From NCBI GenBank assembly GCA_964019425.1, contig CAXHTC010000003.1, forward strand, positions 1 through 48,023: a DNA stretch of 48,023 bases, written 5' to 3'. The notes under the pieces are model-generated. The model was not told where the DNA came from, searched no databases, and saw nothing but the letters and a program-made list of their open reading frames with translations. The DNA is from Flectonema sp. DT1601. Its lineage: Eukaryota > Euglenozoa > Diplonemea > Diplonemida > Diplonemidae. Below are positions 10,501 to 20,337 of the stretch, piece after piece (the first letter of the stretch is position 1; every line of letters starts with the position of its first letter). Made by a program: the position numbers and the translations under genes.

Positions 10501-11232
10501 TTATAACTTAATACCTCTGATTTCCTTCTTTTACCATTCTCGTGCTTGAAGATGTACCAAAACCATACAAAGACCTCGATAAGAATATCGTATTCCGCCA
10601 CTTCGCGATGTTCCTATAATTGGTTTGCTATAGATTTAAAGGGCTTTTATGCACTTTCTCTCATTTTACCTCTTTTTGGTATCGCTTTAAAGGGGTTTTA
10701 ACGTACTTTACTGTATTTGCTTAATATTGCTCTCTCTACTCAGTAGCGTGACATCACTGTGTTCGACGTATTCCGCGGATCGTACAAAGACCTCGATAAG
10801 AACGTATTTATGGTATTTGTAGTTGAATACGTAATTATCGTGTTTCGCAGCTTAAAGCCGCGCGACTCTAATCCTGTATCTAGCCCTACAGCTAGGCCTG
10901 ACAGCCGCGTTTAGGGCCTTATTAACTGTTGGTGGAGTTTGTGTGCTGCGCAGCTAACTTATGTGTTGTTGTTATACTCTTCGCGGATCATCGTGATCAC
11001 GTGATCAGCTCATCGTATGTAAACAATACGATGTCACCTAACATTGAAGTGCAGCGTATCAAGCCAGAGAAGGGTAACATGGCGCTACTTAGCTTACATA
11101 TACTCTAATAACCCTAACTAGTATTACTATAGTATCACATACATATGCGGAAGGTCAAACGCATCTACGCTAAAATAGGTAAATACGAACACGTCTCCGC
11201 GAAAGTGTTTGCTATAGGTTTAAAGGGGTTTA
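7587..11232. repeat. Array A unit 3 (147-bp deletion)
   Basis: This copy is 3,646 bp long. It lacks 147 bp present in units 1 and 2 (equivalent to 398-544 of unit 1). The loss includes one gamma element and one of two 36-bp direct repeats. The remaining 36-mer at 7966-8001 has the left flank of the first repeat and the internal T variant of the second, so the crossover lies within 7966-7983. Otherwise it matches units 1 and 2. Confidence 0.95.
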
Positions 11233-11675
11233 TGCGTTTAGGGCGCTTTTGGCCTATTTTGTGCCTCAACACATAATTACGATATTACGCTAACACGACA
11301 AGAGAACATCGTCATCTAGATGTGCACCCACAAATCGTACAAAGACCTCGATAAGAATATTAGGTAATATCCCTGATTTCCTTCTTTTACCATTCTCGCG
11401 CTTTAAGATGTACCAAAACCATACAAAGACCTCGATAAGAATCTCGTATTTGGACCTCCAAATTAGTACCCTAAAATGGTTTGCTATAGATTTAAAGGGC
11501 TTTTGTGCACTTTCTCTCATTTTACCTCTTTTTGGCCCCACTTTAAAGGGTGTTTAGGTACTTTTACTGTGTTACCTCTTTGGGCGCGCCACGAAATGGT
11601 ATCACCAAGTTATCGATAGCATGTTTGCTGCGCGTAACGTGATATCTCCCAATAAACCGGAACGTAAGCGTTTTA
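11233..11675. repeat. Array A unit 4, partial, fused to array B
   Basis: The first about 390-440 bp of an A unit. It is A-type through the A at 11621 and B-type from the A at 11676. Between them the two families are identical, so the exact breakpoint cannot be placed more finely. Confidence 0.92.
11622..11675. other. Array A to array B junction interval
   Basis: The last A-diagnostic base is A at 11621 (B has G). The first B-diagnostic base is the second A of TTTTAACG at 11676 (A has G there). The 54 bp between are identical in both families, which points to homologous exchange rather than end joining. The interval overlaps the 36-bp recombination element. Confidence 0.85.
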
Positions 11676-11874
11676 ACGTCTAATGCCTCTACGCTTATAA
11701 TCCTGTATCTAGCCCTACAGCTAAGCCTCACAGCCGCGTTTTGGGCCTCTTAAAGCGTATCGCTTATTGTGTGGTAACTATAAACAGCTTAGCGACTCGC
11801 CACAATATGTATATCTACATGTTATTTTACTCTCACGTCCAAAACCTATTCTGATAGTTTACCCTACCTGCTAA
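11676..11874. repeat. Left flank of the B core
   Basis: This contains the gamma-like element and a segment ending CCTACCTGCTAA. The same flank, with a few substitutions, precedes the C core (about 38220-38417). Identity stops abruptly after CTGCTAA in both families, where the cores begin. Confidence 0.8.
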
Positions 11875-12303
11875 TGGGTGGCTTTGTTCGTAAACTATGC
11901 AATATAGCTTTGATGAACAGCATAACACTTACGCTATTTGATCATGCAGGTACTTGGTACTGTGTACAACAACAGGACAGTAACGTATCCACCACATACA
12001 AAGTATATAGTAAACTGTTACCGTGCACCAATACAAATCATATACATGAAAGTATATGCTAGTATGCTGTACAGAATGAATGTACCAGATAACTAGAGCA
12101 AGCACTAGTATAAGTACACAGCACTACGATGATGAGTACAAGACATATACACTTACAGTACTCAACGAAGGACTAACCGCAAAGCAACTGGCACCGCGTG
12201 ATCAAGTACATTAATATTATATATATAATATAGTATGGTTACTTGAAGTGCAGTAGTATCTTACACCAAAGGATTGGAAGTAAGCTGACGACAGTATTTG
12301 CTA
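11875..12303. repeat. B-specific GTAC-rich core
   Basis: 429 bp with no visible identity to the C core that occupies the same place. I counted nine GTAC tetramers (about 21 per kb). It contains an 18-bp AT palindrome at 12214-12231. Copies lie at 16206-16634, 20537-20965, 24868-25296, 29199-29627 and 33532-33960. The 62-codon plus-strand frame matches nothing known. Confidence 0.85.
12214..12231. other. 18-bp AT palindrome in the B core
   Basis: ATATTATATATATAATAT is a perfect palindrome of only A and T, embedded in a longer AT run. It is present in all six B cores and in neither the A nor the C core. Such sequences extrude or unwind easily, so it could be a replication or breakage site, but nothing here proves that. 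Confidence 0.7.
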
Positions 12304-12348
12304 ATGAAGTAAGACCAGATGAAGTAAGATCAGATGAAGTAGGATCAG
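12304..12348. repeat. 15-bp tandem repeat, three copies (B)
   Basis: Three copies of ATGAAGTAAGATCAG with one or no change each (12304, 12319, 12334). The C unit has two copies at 38994 and 39009, the first degenerate. The repeat marks the right edge of the variable core in both families. Confidence 0.88.
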
Positions 12349-12492
12349 ATGGGATGGGCTTGTGCGCAGGGCCCACCACTGAGGGCTTTCCAAGACAGGT
12401 GGCGAGTCCTCCGAAGAGGAGCAGGCCCGCGGAGCGAGGCTCAACGCGCATCACGATCACACCGAAGTGTTCACGCGGAGTAGGGAATTGTC
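12349..12492. repeat. Conserved block right of the core (B)
   Basis: About 144 bp starting ATGGGATGGGCTTGTGCG and ending near GGAGTAGGGAATTG. It is one of the best-conserved stretches between B and C (C copy at about 39024-39166, about six substitutions and no indel). It carries opposing frames of 97 (plus) and 73 (minus) codons. Five of the six B-C differences change the plus-frame residue, which argues against a protein. Confidence 0.8.
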
Positions 12493-12770
12493 TTATTGGG
12501 AAGGGAATTCTCGGCTGTCATGCCTCAAACCCCTAAATCCCGGATTTGATTCCGGAGACCCCAAATTAGACGATATAGGTCGAAAGCAGCCCCAAATAAC
12601 CGGATTTGACCCACTTTTAGGGTGTTTTCCCGGTTTCTAAACGAGGTTCTTGGCAGTTTTGGCGTTTGGTTGTATGTGCTTTTTGAAGAGGTTTGCACTT
12701 TTCCTCTATGCGGACCCTCCGGAGCCCTATTTTTAGGGTCCAGCCAGAATACACCTACAAGAGTGAGCAC
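12493..12770. repeat. CCGGATTT block (B)
   Basis: A stretch with repeated CCGGATTT and CCCCAAAT words and GGGTGTTTTC followed by GGTTTCTAAACGAGGTT. The C relative (about 39167-39595) is longer and much more diverged, with indels. A minus-strand 144-codon frame covers it in units 1-5 and is broken in unit 6. No product is recognised. Confidence 0.7.
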
Positions 12771-13625
12771 AACTTCGTAATCCCAGATTTGGCGTGTGCA
12801 ATTTGATATCGGAGATTTGGATATCATCTGATTTGCCCTCTGGAAGCACGTATGGGGTATCCACGATATGCACAACACGTTGTCGTTTCGTGAACGTCGC
12901 GTTTGGTGTCGCTGCGCGTAAGGCCAGCCGGCATCAACTACACAAACACGTGAATGCACATGTTTATTTAGGCGTTTTGGCGTATTACGCTAAACAGCGT
13001 CCAAGCCGTTGTGGGGAGCCACATGATCATGTCGATAACCGTTTTGCGTGGCACAACTTTCGTATTCCCAGATTTGGGAAGCCCAAATCGGATCTTGCGA
13101 ATCGCGATACCATATAATTCACCCTCTAGAAGCACATATTCACGTTTACACTTATTTCGTGTACGGTGAAAGTGGCCTTTTGGGTGGTGGCAACGGCAAG
13201 TGTAACGTGATTTGACATGTGTGTTCACGTGTTTTGCCTCTAGCGAATTGGGATCAAACCGTGCACGTGTTTCGCGACGTGCATGTATTTGTTGCGTACC
13301 AAAGTATACACGTGTTGGCTGCACGGGCGTGGCACGGGCGTCACCTTCATGTGTGTGCGCATTCGCGTTACACGCGTTATCGCTTTACGTGCGGTAGAAC
13401 GTGTTTGCAGTAAACAGATTGTGATTTGTATTTCCCGTTTTACGAAACAACTTCATGACGACAACATGTTGGTGTGTGCTGCGCGCGCGGGCGTGCCCAG
13501 GGCGGGCCTGACTGTACACGCGTTACGCACTAGATACGCGATATCATGATTACATGTCATGATCACCAGCTCGTAGAAATAGTTATAGGCGGCTTGCGCG
13601 GAAACTCACCTGCGGTTCGGAAGTA
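12771..13625. repeat. Module M1a (B unit)
   Basis: About 850 bp. In order: about 90-bp subrepeat (12771-12860), GTTGTCGTTTCGTGAACG, the GCCAGCCGGCATC segment, CACATGATCATG, a second about 90-bp subrepeat (about 13050-13143), the GTGTACGGTGAAAGTGG segment, GCCTCTAGCG, GC-rich CGGGCGTG words, the 21-bp inverted repeat, and GGCGGCT. It is repeated about 980 bp later as M1b. Several 60-118-codon frames on both strands are not credible genes. Confidence 0.85.
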
Positions 13626-13779
13626 GATGCATTGTAGGTAATGTAGCGTACACGTGCAGCGCGTGTAGCTGCTCATGGGCGTATAGGTGCCTCCGCACAC
13701 ACGTATTACGTTATACAACTACATACTTATAATTACTTAAATACGTTTATGTATTTGCGTAACGTGTTTACGTTGATCG
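13626..13779. repeat. Spacer between M1a and M1b (B)
   Basis: About 155 bp with GGGCGTATAGGTGCCTCC and an AT-rich TACATACTTATAATTAC stretch. The part from GGGCGTATAGG onward is shared with the C unit (35335 and 40565) and forms the left limit of the B-to-C switch interval. Confidence 0.7.
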
Positions 13780-14637
13780 CCAACATCCATTTTATGGTCT
13801 GAAGCGCGAGAACGCTAAACACCCTTTTGAGGTGCTACACGATATGAACAACACGTTGTCGTTTCGTGAACGTAGTGTTTGGTTTCGCTGCGCGTAAGGT
13901 CAGCCGGCATCGACTACACAAACACGTGAATGCACATGTTTATTTAGGTGTTTGGCGTATTACGCTAAACAGCGTCCAAGCCGCTGTTGGTGAGCCACAT
14001 GATCATGTTGATAAACCGTTTTGCGCGGCACAACTTTCGTATTCCCAGATTTGGGAAGTCCAAATCGGATCTTGCGAATCGCGATATCATCTGATCCAGC
14101 CTCTGGAAGCACGTATTCACGTTTACACTTATTTCGTGTACGGTGAAAGTGGCCTTTTGGGTGTGGGCGACAAAGGCAAGTGTAACGTGATTTGACATGT
14201 GTGTTCACGTGTTTTGCCTCTAGCGAATTGGGGATCAAACCGTGCACGTGTTTCGCGACGTGCATGTATTTGTTGCGTACCAAAGTATACACGTGTTGGC
14301 TGCACGGGCGTGGCACGGGCGTCACCTTCATGTGTGCGCGCATTCGCGTTACACGCGTTATCGCTTTACGTGCGGTAGAACGTGTTTGCAGTAAACAGAT
14401 TGTGATTTGTATTTCCCGTTTTACGAGAACAACTTCATGACGACAACATGTTGGTGTGTGCTGCGCGCGCGGGCGTGCCCAGGGCGGGCCTGACTGTACA
14501 CGCGTTACGCACTAGATACGCGATATCATGATTACATGTCATGATCACCAGCTCGTAGAAATAGCTATAGGCGGCTTATGCGATACTCACCTGCGGTTCG
14601 GAAGTAGATGTATTGTAGGTGATGTAGCATACGCGTA
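13780..14637. repeat. Module M1b (B unit)
   Basis: Second M1 copy in the B unit, close to M1a from the GTGAACG segment onward but with a different left end (TTGATCGCCAACATCC). It differs from M1a by scattered substitutions and single-base indels. In unit 5 and in the partial unit 6 its middle is C-like. Confidence 0.85.
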
Positions 14638-15270
14638 CAGCGGGTTATTAGAGGGCGTGCCGCGTAGCTAATTCCATTACACGTAATGTTGTTCTTGTAC
14701 TCTTCGCTCATCACGTGAGCACGTAATCAGCTCATCGTATGTAAACAATACGATGTCACCTAACATTGAAGTGGAGTGCTACAAGCCAACACTCTAATAA
14801 CCCTAACTAGTATTACTATAGTATCACATACATATGCGGAAGGTCAAACGCATCTTACGCTAAATAGGTAAAATACGAACATGTCCCGCGAAAGTGTTTG
14901 CTATAGGTTTAAAGGGGTTTATTGCGTTTATGGTGCTTTTAGGTCATTTTGTGCCTCACCACATAATTACGATGTTACGGTAAATAGGTTAATTACGTAA
15001 CGACTACATCAACATGTGATCCACGATTACACAAAGACCTCGATAAGAATATCAGGTGATATCCCTAATTTCCTTCTTTTACCATTCTCGCGCTTTAAGA
15101 TGTACCAAAACCATACAAAGACCTCGATAAGAATATCGTATTTCGCCACTTCGCGATGTTCCAATAAATGACTTGCTATAGGTTTAAAGGGCTTTTGTGC
15201 ACTTTCTCTCATTTTACCTCTTTTTGGTACCGCTTTAAAGGGGTTTAACGCACTTTTAGTGTTGATGGGT
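14638..15270. repeat. Beta-delta composite 1 (B unit)
   Basis: Hairpin at 14733-14755, a TAACCCTAAC word, then delta with 20-bp motifs at 15030 and 15114. Shorter than the A and C versions. A minus-strand 61-codon frame is only the delta sequence. Confidence 0.8.
14733..14755. other. Invariant beta hairpin, B beta-1
   Basis: Same 23 bp as in A (8-bp arms, GTAAACA loop). Further beta-1 copies start at 19064, 23395, 27726 and 32059. Confidence 0.85.
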
Positions 15271-15895
15271 GCTGTGTGCTGCGCAGCAACTACGTGTTGT
15301 TGTTATACTCTTCGCTCATCAGCGTGATCGCGTGATCAGCTCATCGTATGTAAACAATACGATGTCACCTAACATTGAAGTGGAGTGTTCCAAGCCAGAG
15401 AAGGGTGACATGGCCTACTAAGCAGACAGTACACCCTAATAACCCTAACTAGTATTACTATAGTATCACATACATATGCGGAAGCCCCGAGCGATCCACG
15501 CAAAAGGGTGGAATACGAACACGTCCCCGCGAAAGTGTTTGCTATAGGTTTAAAGGGGTTTTATGCGTTTAGAGCGCTTTTGGCCTGTTTTGTGCCTCAA
15601 CACATAATTACGATATTACGCTAACACGCCAAGAGAAGCATCGTCATCTAAATGTGCACCCACAAATCGTACAAAGACCTCGATAAGAATATCAGGTGAT
15701 ATCCCTAATTTCCTTCTTTTACCATTCTCGCGCTTTAAGATGTACCAAAACCATACAAAGACCTCGATAAGAATATCGTATTTCGCCACTTCGCGATGTT
15801 CCAATAAATGACTTGCTATAGGTTTAAAGGGCTTTTGTGCACTTTCTCTCATTTTACCTCTTTTTGGTACCGCTTTAAAGGGGTTTAACGCACTT
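15271..15895. repeat. Beta-delta composite 2 (B unit)
   Basis: Hairpin at 15342-15364 and 20-bp motifs at 15670 and 15754. It directly follows composite 1 with no linker, unlike A and C. From the second half of the first 20-bp motif onward, the two B delta copies are nearly identical for about 200 bp, which suggests recent homogenisation within the unit. Confidence 0.8.
15342..15364. other. Invariant beta hairpin, B beta-2
   Basis: Same 23 bp. Further beta-2 copies start at 19673, 24004, 28335 and 32668. Spacing to the beta-1 hairpin is 609 bp, against 860 in A and 989 in C. Confidence 0.85.
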
Positions 15896-16006
15896 TACTG
15901 TGTCTACCTTTTGGGAGCGCCACGAAATGGCATCACCAAGTTATCGATAGCGTGTTTGCTGCGCGTAACGTGATATCTCCCAATAAACCGGAACGTAAGC
16001 GTTTTA
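15896..16006. repeat. Unit-end segment with recombination element (B)
   Basis: This holds the B version of the 36-bp element (about 15943-15978, with GCGTG where A has GCATG) and runs into the gamma-like element of the next unit. It is the B counterpart of the A-to-B junction. Confidence 0.75.
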
Positions 16007-19000
16007 ACGTCTAATGCCTCTACGCTTATAATCCTGTATCTAGCCCTACAGCTAAGCCTCACAGCCGCGTTTTGGGTCTCTTAAAGCGTATCGCTTATTG
16101 TGTGGTAACTATAAACAGCTTAGCGACTCGCCACAATATGTATATCTACATGTTATTTTACTCTCACGTCCAAAACCTATTCTGATAGTTTACCCTACCT
16201 GCTAATGGGTGGCTTTGTTCGTAAACTATGCAATATAGCTTTGATGAACAGCATAACACTTACGCTATTTGATCATGCAGGTACTTGGTACTGTGTACAA
16301 CAACAGGACAGTAACGTATCCACCACATACAAAGTATATAGTAAACTGTTACCGTGCACCAATACAAATCATATACATGAAAGTATATGCTAGTATGCTG
16401 TACAGAATGAATGTACCAGATAACTAGAGCAAGCACTAGTATAAGTACACAGCACTACGATGATGAGTACAAGACATATACACTTACAGTACTCAACGAA
16501 GGACTAACCGCAAAGCAACTGGCACCGCGTGATCAAGTACATTAATATTATATATATAATATAGTATGGTTACTTGAAGTGCAGTAGTATCTTACACCAA
16601 AGGATTGGAAGTAAGCTGACGACAGTATTTGCTAATGAAGTAAGACCAGATGAAGTAAGATCAGATGAAGTAGGATCAGATGGGATGGGCTTGTGCGCAG
16701 GGCCCACCACTGAGGGCTTTCCAAGACAGGTGGCGAGTCCTCCGAAGAGGAGCAGGCCCGCGGAGCGAGGCTCAACGCGCATCACGATCACACCGAAGTG
16801 TTCACGCGGAGTAGGGAATTGTCTTATTGGGAAGGGAATTCTCGGCTGTCATGCCTCAAACCCCTAAATCCCGGATTTGATTCCGGAGACCCCAAATTAG
16901 ACGATATAGGTCGAAAGCAGCCCCAAATAACCGGATTTGACCCACTTTTAGGGTGTTTTCCCGGTTTCTAAACGAGGTTCTTGGCAGTTTTGGCGTTTGG
17001 TTGTATGTGCTTTTTGAAGAGGTTTGCACTTTTCCTCTATGCGGACCCTCCGGAGCCCTATTTTTAGGGTCCAGCCAGAATACACCTACAAGAGTGAGCA
17101 CAACTTCGTAATCCCAGATTTGGCGTGTGCAATTTGATATCGGAGATTTGGATATCATCTGATTTGCCCTCTGGAAGCACGTATGGGGTATCCACGATAT
17201 GCACAACACGTTGTCGTTTCGTGAACGTCGCGTTTGGTGTCGCTGCGCGTAAGGCCAGCCGGCATCAACTACACAAACACGTGAATGCACATGTTTATTT
17301 AGGCGTTTTGGCGTATTACGCTAAACAGCGTCCAAGCCGTTGTGGGGAGCCACATGATCATGTCGATAACCGTTTTGCGTGGCACAACTTTCGTATTCCC
17401 AGATTTGGGAAGCCCAAATCGGATCTTGCGAATCGCGATACCATATAATTCACCCTCTAGAAGCACATATTCACGTTTACACTTATTTCGTGTACGGTGA
17501 AAGTGGCCTTTTGGGTGGTGGCAACGGCAAGTGTAACGTGATTTGACATGTGTGTTCACGTGTTTTGCCTCTAGCGAATTGGGATCAAACCGTGCACGTG
17601 TTTCGCGACGTGCATGTATTTGTTGCGTACCAAAGTATACACGTGTTGGCTGCACGGGCGTGGCACGGGCGTCACCTTCATGTGTGTGCGCATTCGCGTT
17701 ACACGCGTTATCGCTTTACGTGCGGTAGAACGTGTTTGCAGTAAACAGATTGTGATTTGTATTTCCCGTTTTACGAAACAACTTCATGACGACAACATGT
17801 TGGTGTGTGCTGCGCGCGCGGGCGTGCCCAGGGCGGGCCTGACTGTACACGCGTTACGCACTAGATACGCGATATCATGATTACATGTCATGATCACCAG
17901 CTCGTAGAAATAGTTATAGGCGGCTTGCGCGGAAACTCACCTGCGGTTCGGAAGTAGATGCATTGTAGGTAATGTAGCGTACACGTGCAGCGCGTGTAGC
18001 TGCTCATGGGCGTATAGGTGCCTCCGCACACACGTATTACGTTATACAACTACATACTTATAATTACTTAAATACGTTTATGTATTTGCGTAACGTGTTT
18101 ACGTTGATCGCCAACATCCATTTTATGGTCTGAAGCGCGAGAACGCTAAACACCCTTTTGAGGTGCTACACGATATGAACAACACGTTGTCGTTTCGTGA
18201 ACGTAGTGTTTGGTTTCGCTGCGCGTAAGGTCAGCCGGCATCGACTACACAAACACGTGAATGCACATGTTTATTTAGGTGTTTGGCGTATTACGCTAAA
18301 CAGCGTCCAAGCCGCTGTTGGTGAGCCACATGATCATGTTGATAAACCGTTTTGCGCGGCACAACTTTCGTATTCCCAGATTTGGGAAGTCCAAATCGGA
18401 TCTTGCGAATCGCGATATCATCTGATCCAGCCTCTGGAAGCACGTATTCACGTTTACACTTATTTCGTGTACGGTGAAAGTGGCCTTTTGGGTGTGGGCG
18501 ACAAAGGCAAGTGTAACGTGATTTGACATGTGTGTTCACGTGTTTTGCCTCTAGCGAATTGGGGATCAAACCGTGCACGTGTTTCGCGACGTGCATGTAT
18601 TTGTTGCGTACCAAAGTATACACGTGTTGGCTGCACGGGCGTGGCACGGGCGTCACCTTCATGTGTGCGCGCATTCGCGTTACACGCGTTATCGCTTTAC
18701 GTGCGGTAGAACGTGTTTGCAGTAAACAGATTGTGATTTGTATTTCCCGTTTTACGAGAACAACTTCATGACGACAACATGTTGGTGTGTGCTGCGCGCG
18801 CGGGCGTGCCCAGGGCGGGCCTGACTGTACACGCGTTACGCACTAGATACGCGATATCATGATTACATGTCATGATCACCAGCTCGTAGAAATAGCTATA
18901 GGCGGCTTATGCGATACTCACCTGCGGTTCGGAAGTAGATGTATTGTAGGTGATGTAGCATACGCGTACAGCGGGTTATTAGAGGGCGTGCCGCGTAGCT

Positions 19001-20337
19001 AATTCCATTACACGTAATGTTGTTCTTGTACTCTTCGCTCATCACGTGAGCACGTAATCAGCTCATCGTATGTAAACAATACGATGTCACCTAACATTGA
19101 AGTGGAGTGCTACAAGCCAACACTCTAATAACCCTAACTAGTATTACTATAGTATCACATACATATGCGGAAGGTCAAACGCATCTTACGCTAAATAGGT
19201 AAAATACGAACATGTCCCGCGAAAGTGTTTGCTATAGGTTTAAAGGGGTTTATTGCGTTTATGGTGCTTTTAGGTCATTTTGTGCCTCACCACATAATTA
19301 CGATGTTACGGTAAATAGGTTAATTACGTAACGACTACATCAACATGTGATCCACGATTACACAAAGACCTCGATAAGAATATCAGGTGATATCCCTAAT
19401 TTCCTTCTTTTACCATTCTCGCGCTTTAAGATGTACCAAAACCATACAAAGACCTCGATAAGAATATCGTATTTCGCCACTTCGCGATGTTCCAATAAAT
19501 GACTTGCTATAGGTTTAAAGGGCTTTTGTGCACTTTCTCTCATTTTACCTCTTTTTGGTACCGCTTTAAAGGGGTTTAACGCACTTTTAGTGTTGATGGG
19601 TGCTGTGTGCTGCGCAGCAACTACGTGTTGTTGTTATACTCTTCGCTCATCAGCGTGATCGCGTGATCAGCTCATCGTATGTAAACAATACGATGTCACC
19701 TAACATTGAAGTGGAGTGTTCCAAGCCAGAGAAGGGTGACATGGCCTACTAAGCAGACAGTACACCCTAATAACCCTAACTAGTATTACTATAGTATCAC
19801 ATACATATGCGGAAGCCCCGAGCGATCCACGCAAAAGGGTGGAATACGAACACGTCCCCGCGAAAGTGTTTGCTATAGGTTTAAAGGGGTTTTATGCGTT
19901 TAGAGCGCTTTTGGCCTGTTTTGTGCCTCAACACATAATTACGATATTACGCTAACACGCCAAGAGAAGCATCGTCATCTAAATGTGCACCCACAAATCG
20001 TACAAAGACCTCGATAAGAATATCAGGTGATATCCCTAATTTCCTTCTTTTACCATTCTCGCGCTTTAAGATGTACCAAAACCATACAAAGACCTCGATA
20101 AGAATATCGTATTTCGCCACTTCGCGATGTTCCAATAAATGACTTGCTATAGGTTTAAAGGGCTTTTGTGCACTTTCTCTCATTTTACCTCTTTTTGGTA
20201 CCGCTTTAAAGGGGTTTAACGCACTTTACTGTGTCTACCTTTTGGGAGCGCCACGAAATGGCATCACCAAGTTATCGATAGCGTGTTTGCTGCGCGTAAC
20301 GTGATATCTCCCAATAAACCGGAACGTAAGCGTTTTA
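16007..20337. repeat. Array B unit 2
   Basis: 4,331-bp copy. The only difference from unit 1 that I found is T at 16077 in the gamma-like element (GGGTCTC instead of GGGCCTC). Confidence 0.95.

Larger units (their letters stand above)
1..11675. repeat. Macrosatellite array A, 3,793-bp unit
   Basis: The sequence repeats head-to-tail with a period of 3,793 bp: the start of the window recurs at 3794, 7587 and 11233. The third unit is 3,646 bp because of a 147-bp internal deletion. Copies 1 and 2 look identical by eye. Every unit has two M1 copies (one short, one longer), a GTAC-rich core, two beta-delta composites and three gamma elements (two in the deleted unit). No gene is visible. The left end is cut by the window; the right end merges into array B between 11622 and 11675. 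Confidence 0.97.
11676..16006. repeat. Array B unit 1
   Basis: Full 4,331-bp unit. Approximate layout: gamma-like element and left flank 11676-11874; core 11875-12303; 15-bp repeats 12304-12348; conserved block 12349-12492; CCGGATTT block 12493-12770; M1a 12771-13625; spacer 13626-13779; M1b 13780-14637; beta-delta-1 14638-15270; beta-delta-2 15271-15895; lead to the next unit 15896-16006. Add 4,331 per unit for units 2-4. Confidence 0.95.

Noticed and set aside
12243-12536. 97-codon plus frame and opposing 73-codon minus frame (12239-12460), partly kept in C
   Set aside because: The plus and minus frames overlap and stay open together. Of six B-C base differences in the shared 52-codon part, five change the plus-frame residue and one is silent, opposite to purifying selection. 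The length is set by chance stops.
12525-12959. 144-codon minus-strand open frame, the longest in the window, repeated in B units 1-5
   Set aside because: It spans the CCGGATTT block and M1, has no recognisable domain, is broken by one extra T in unit 6, and has no intact counterpart in C. It is preserved in other units only because the whole unit is.
13600-13640. Pol III B-box-like word GGTTCGGAAGT in the M1 tail
   Set aside because: It matches only about half of the B-box, with no A-box or terminator at a suitable distance, and no tRNA fold.
12771-14637. M1 as a transposon with terminal inverted repeats
   Set aside because: No terminal inverted repeats, target-site duplications or transposase remnants at module edges. 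Its left ends differ between copies.
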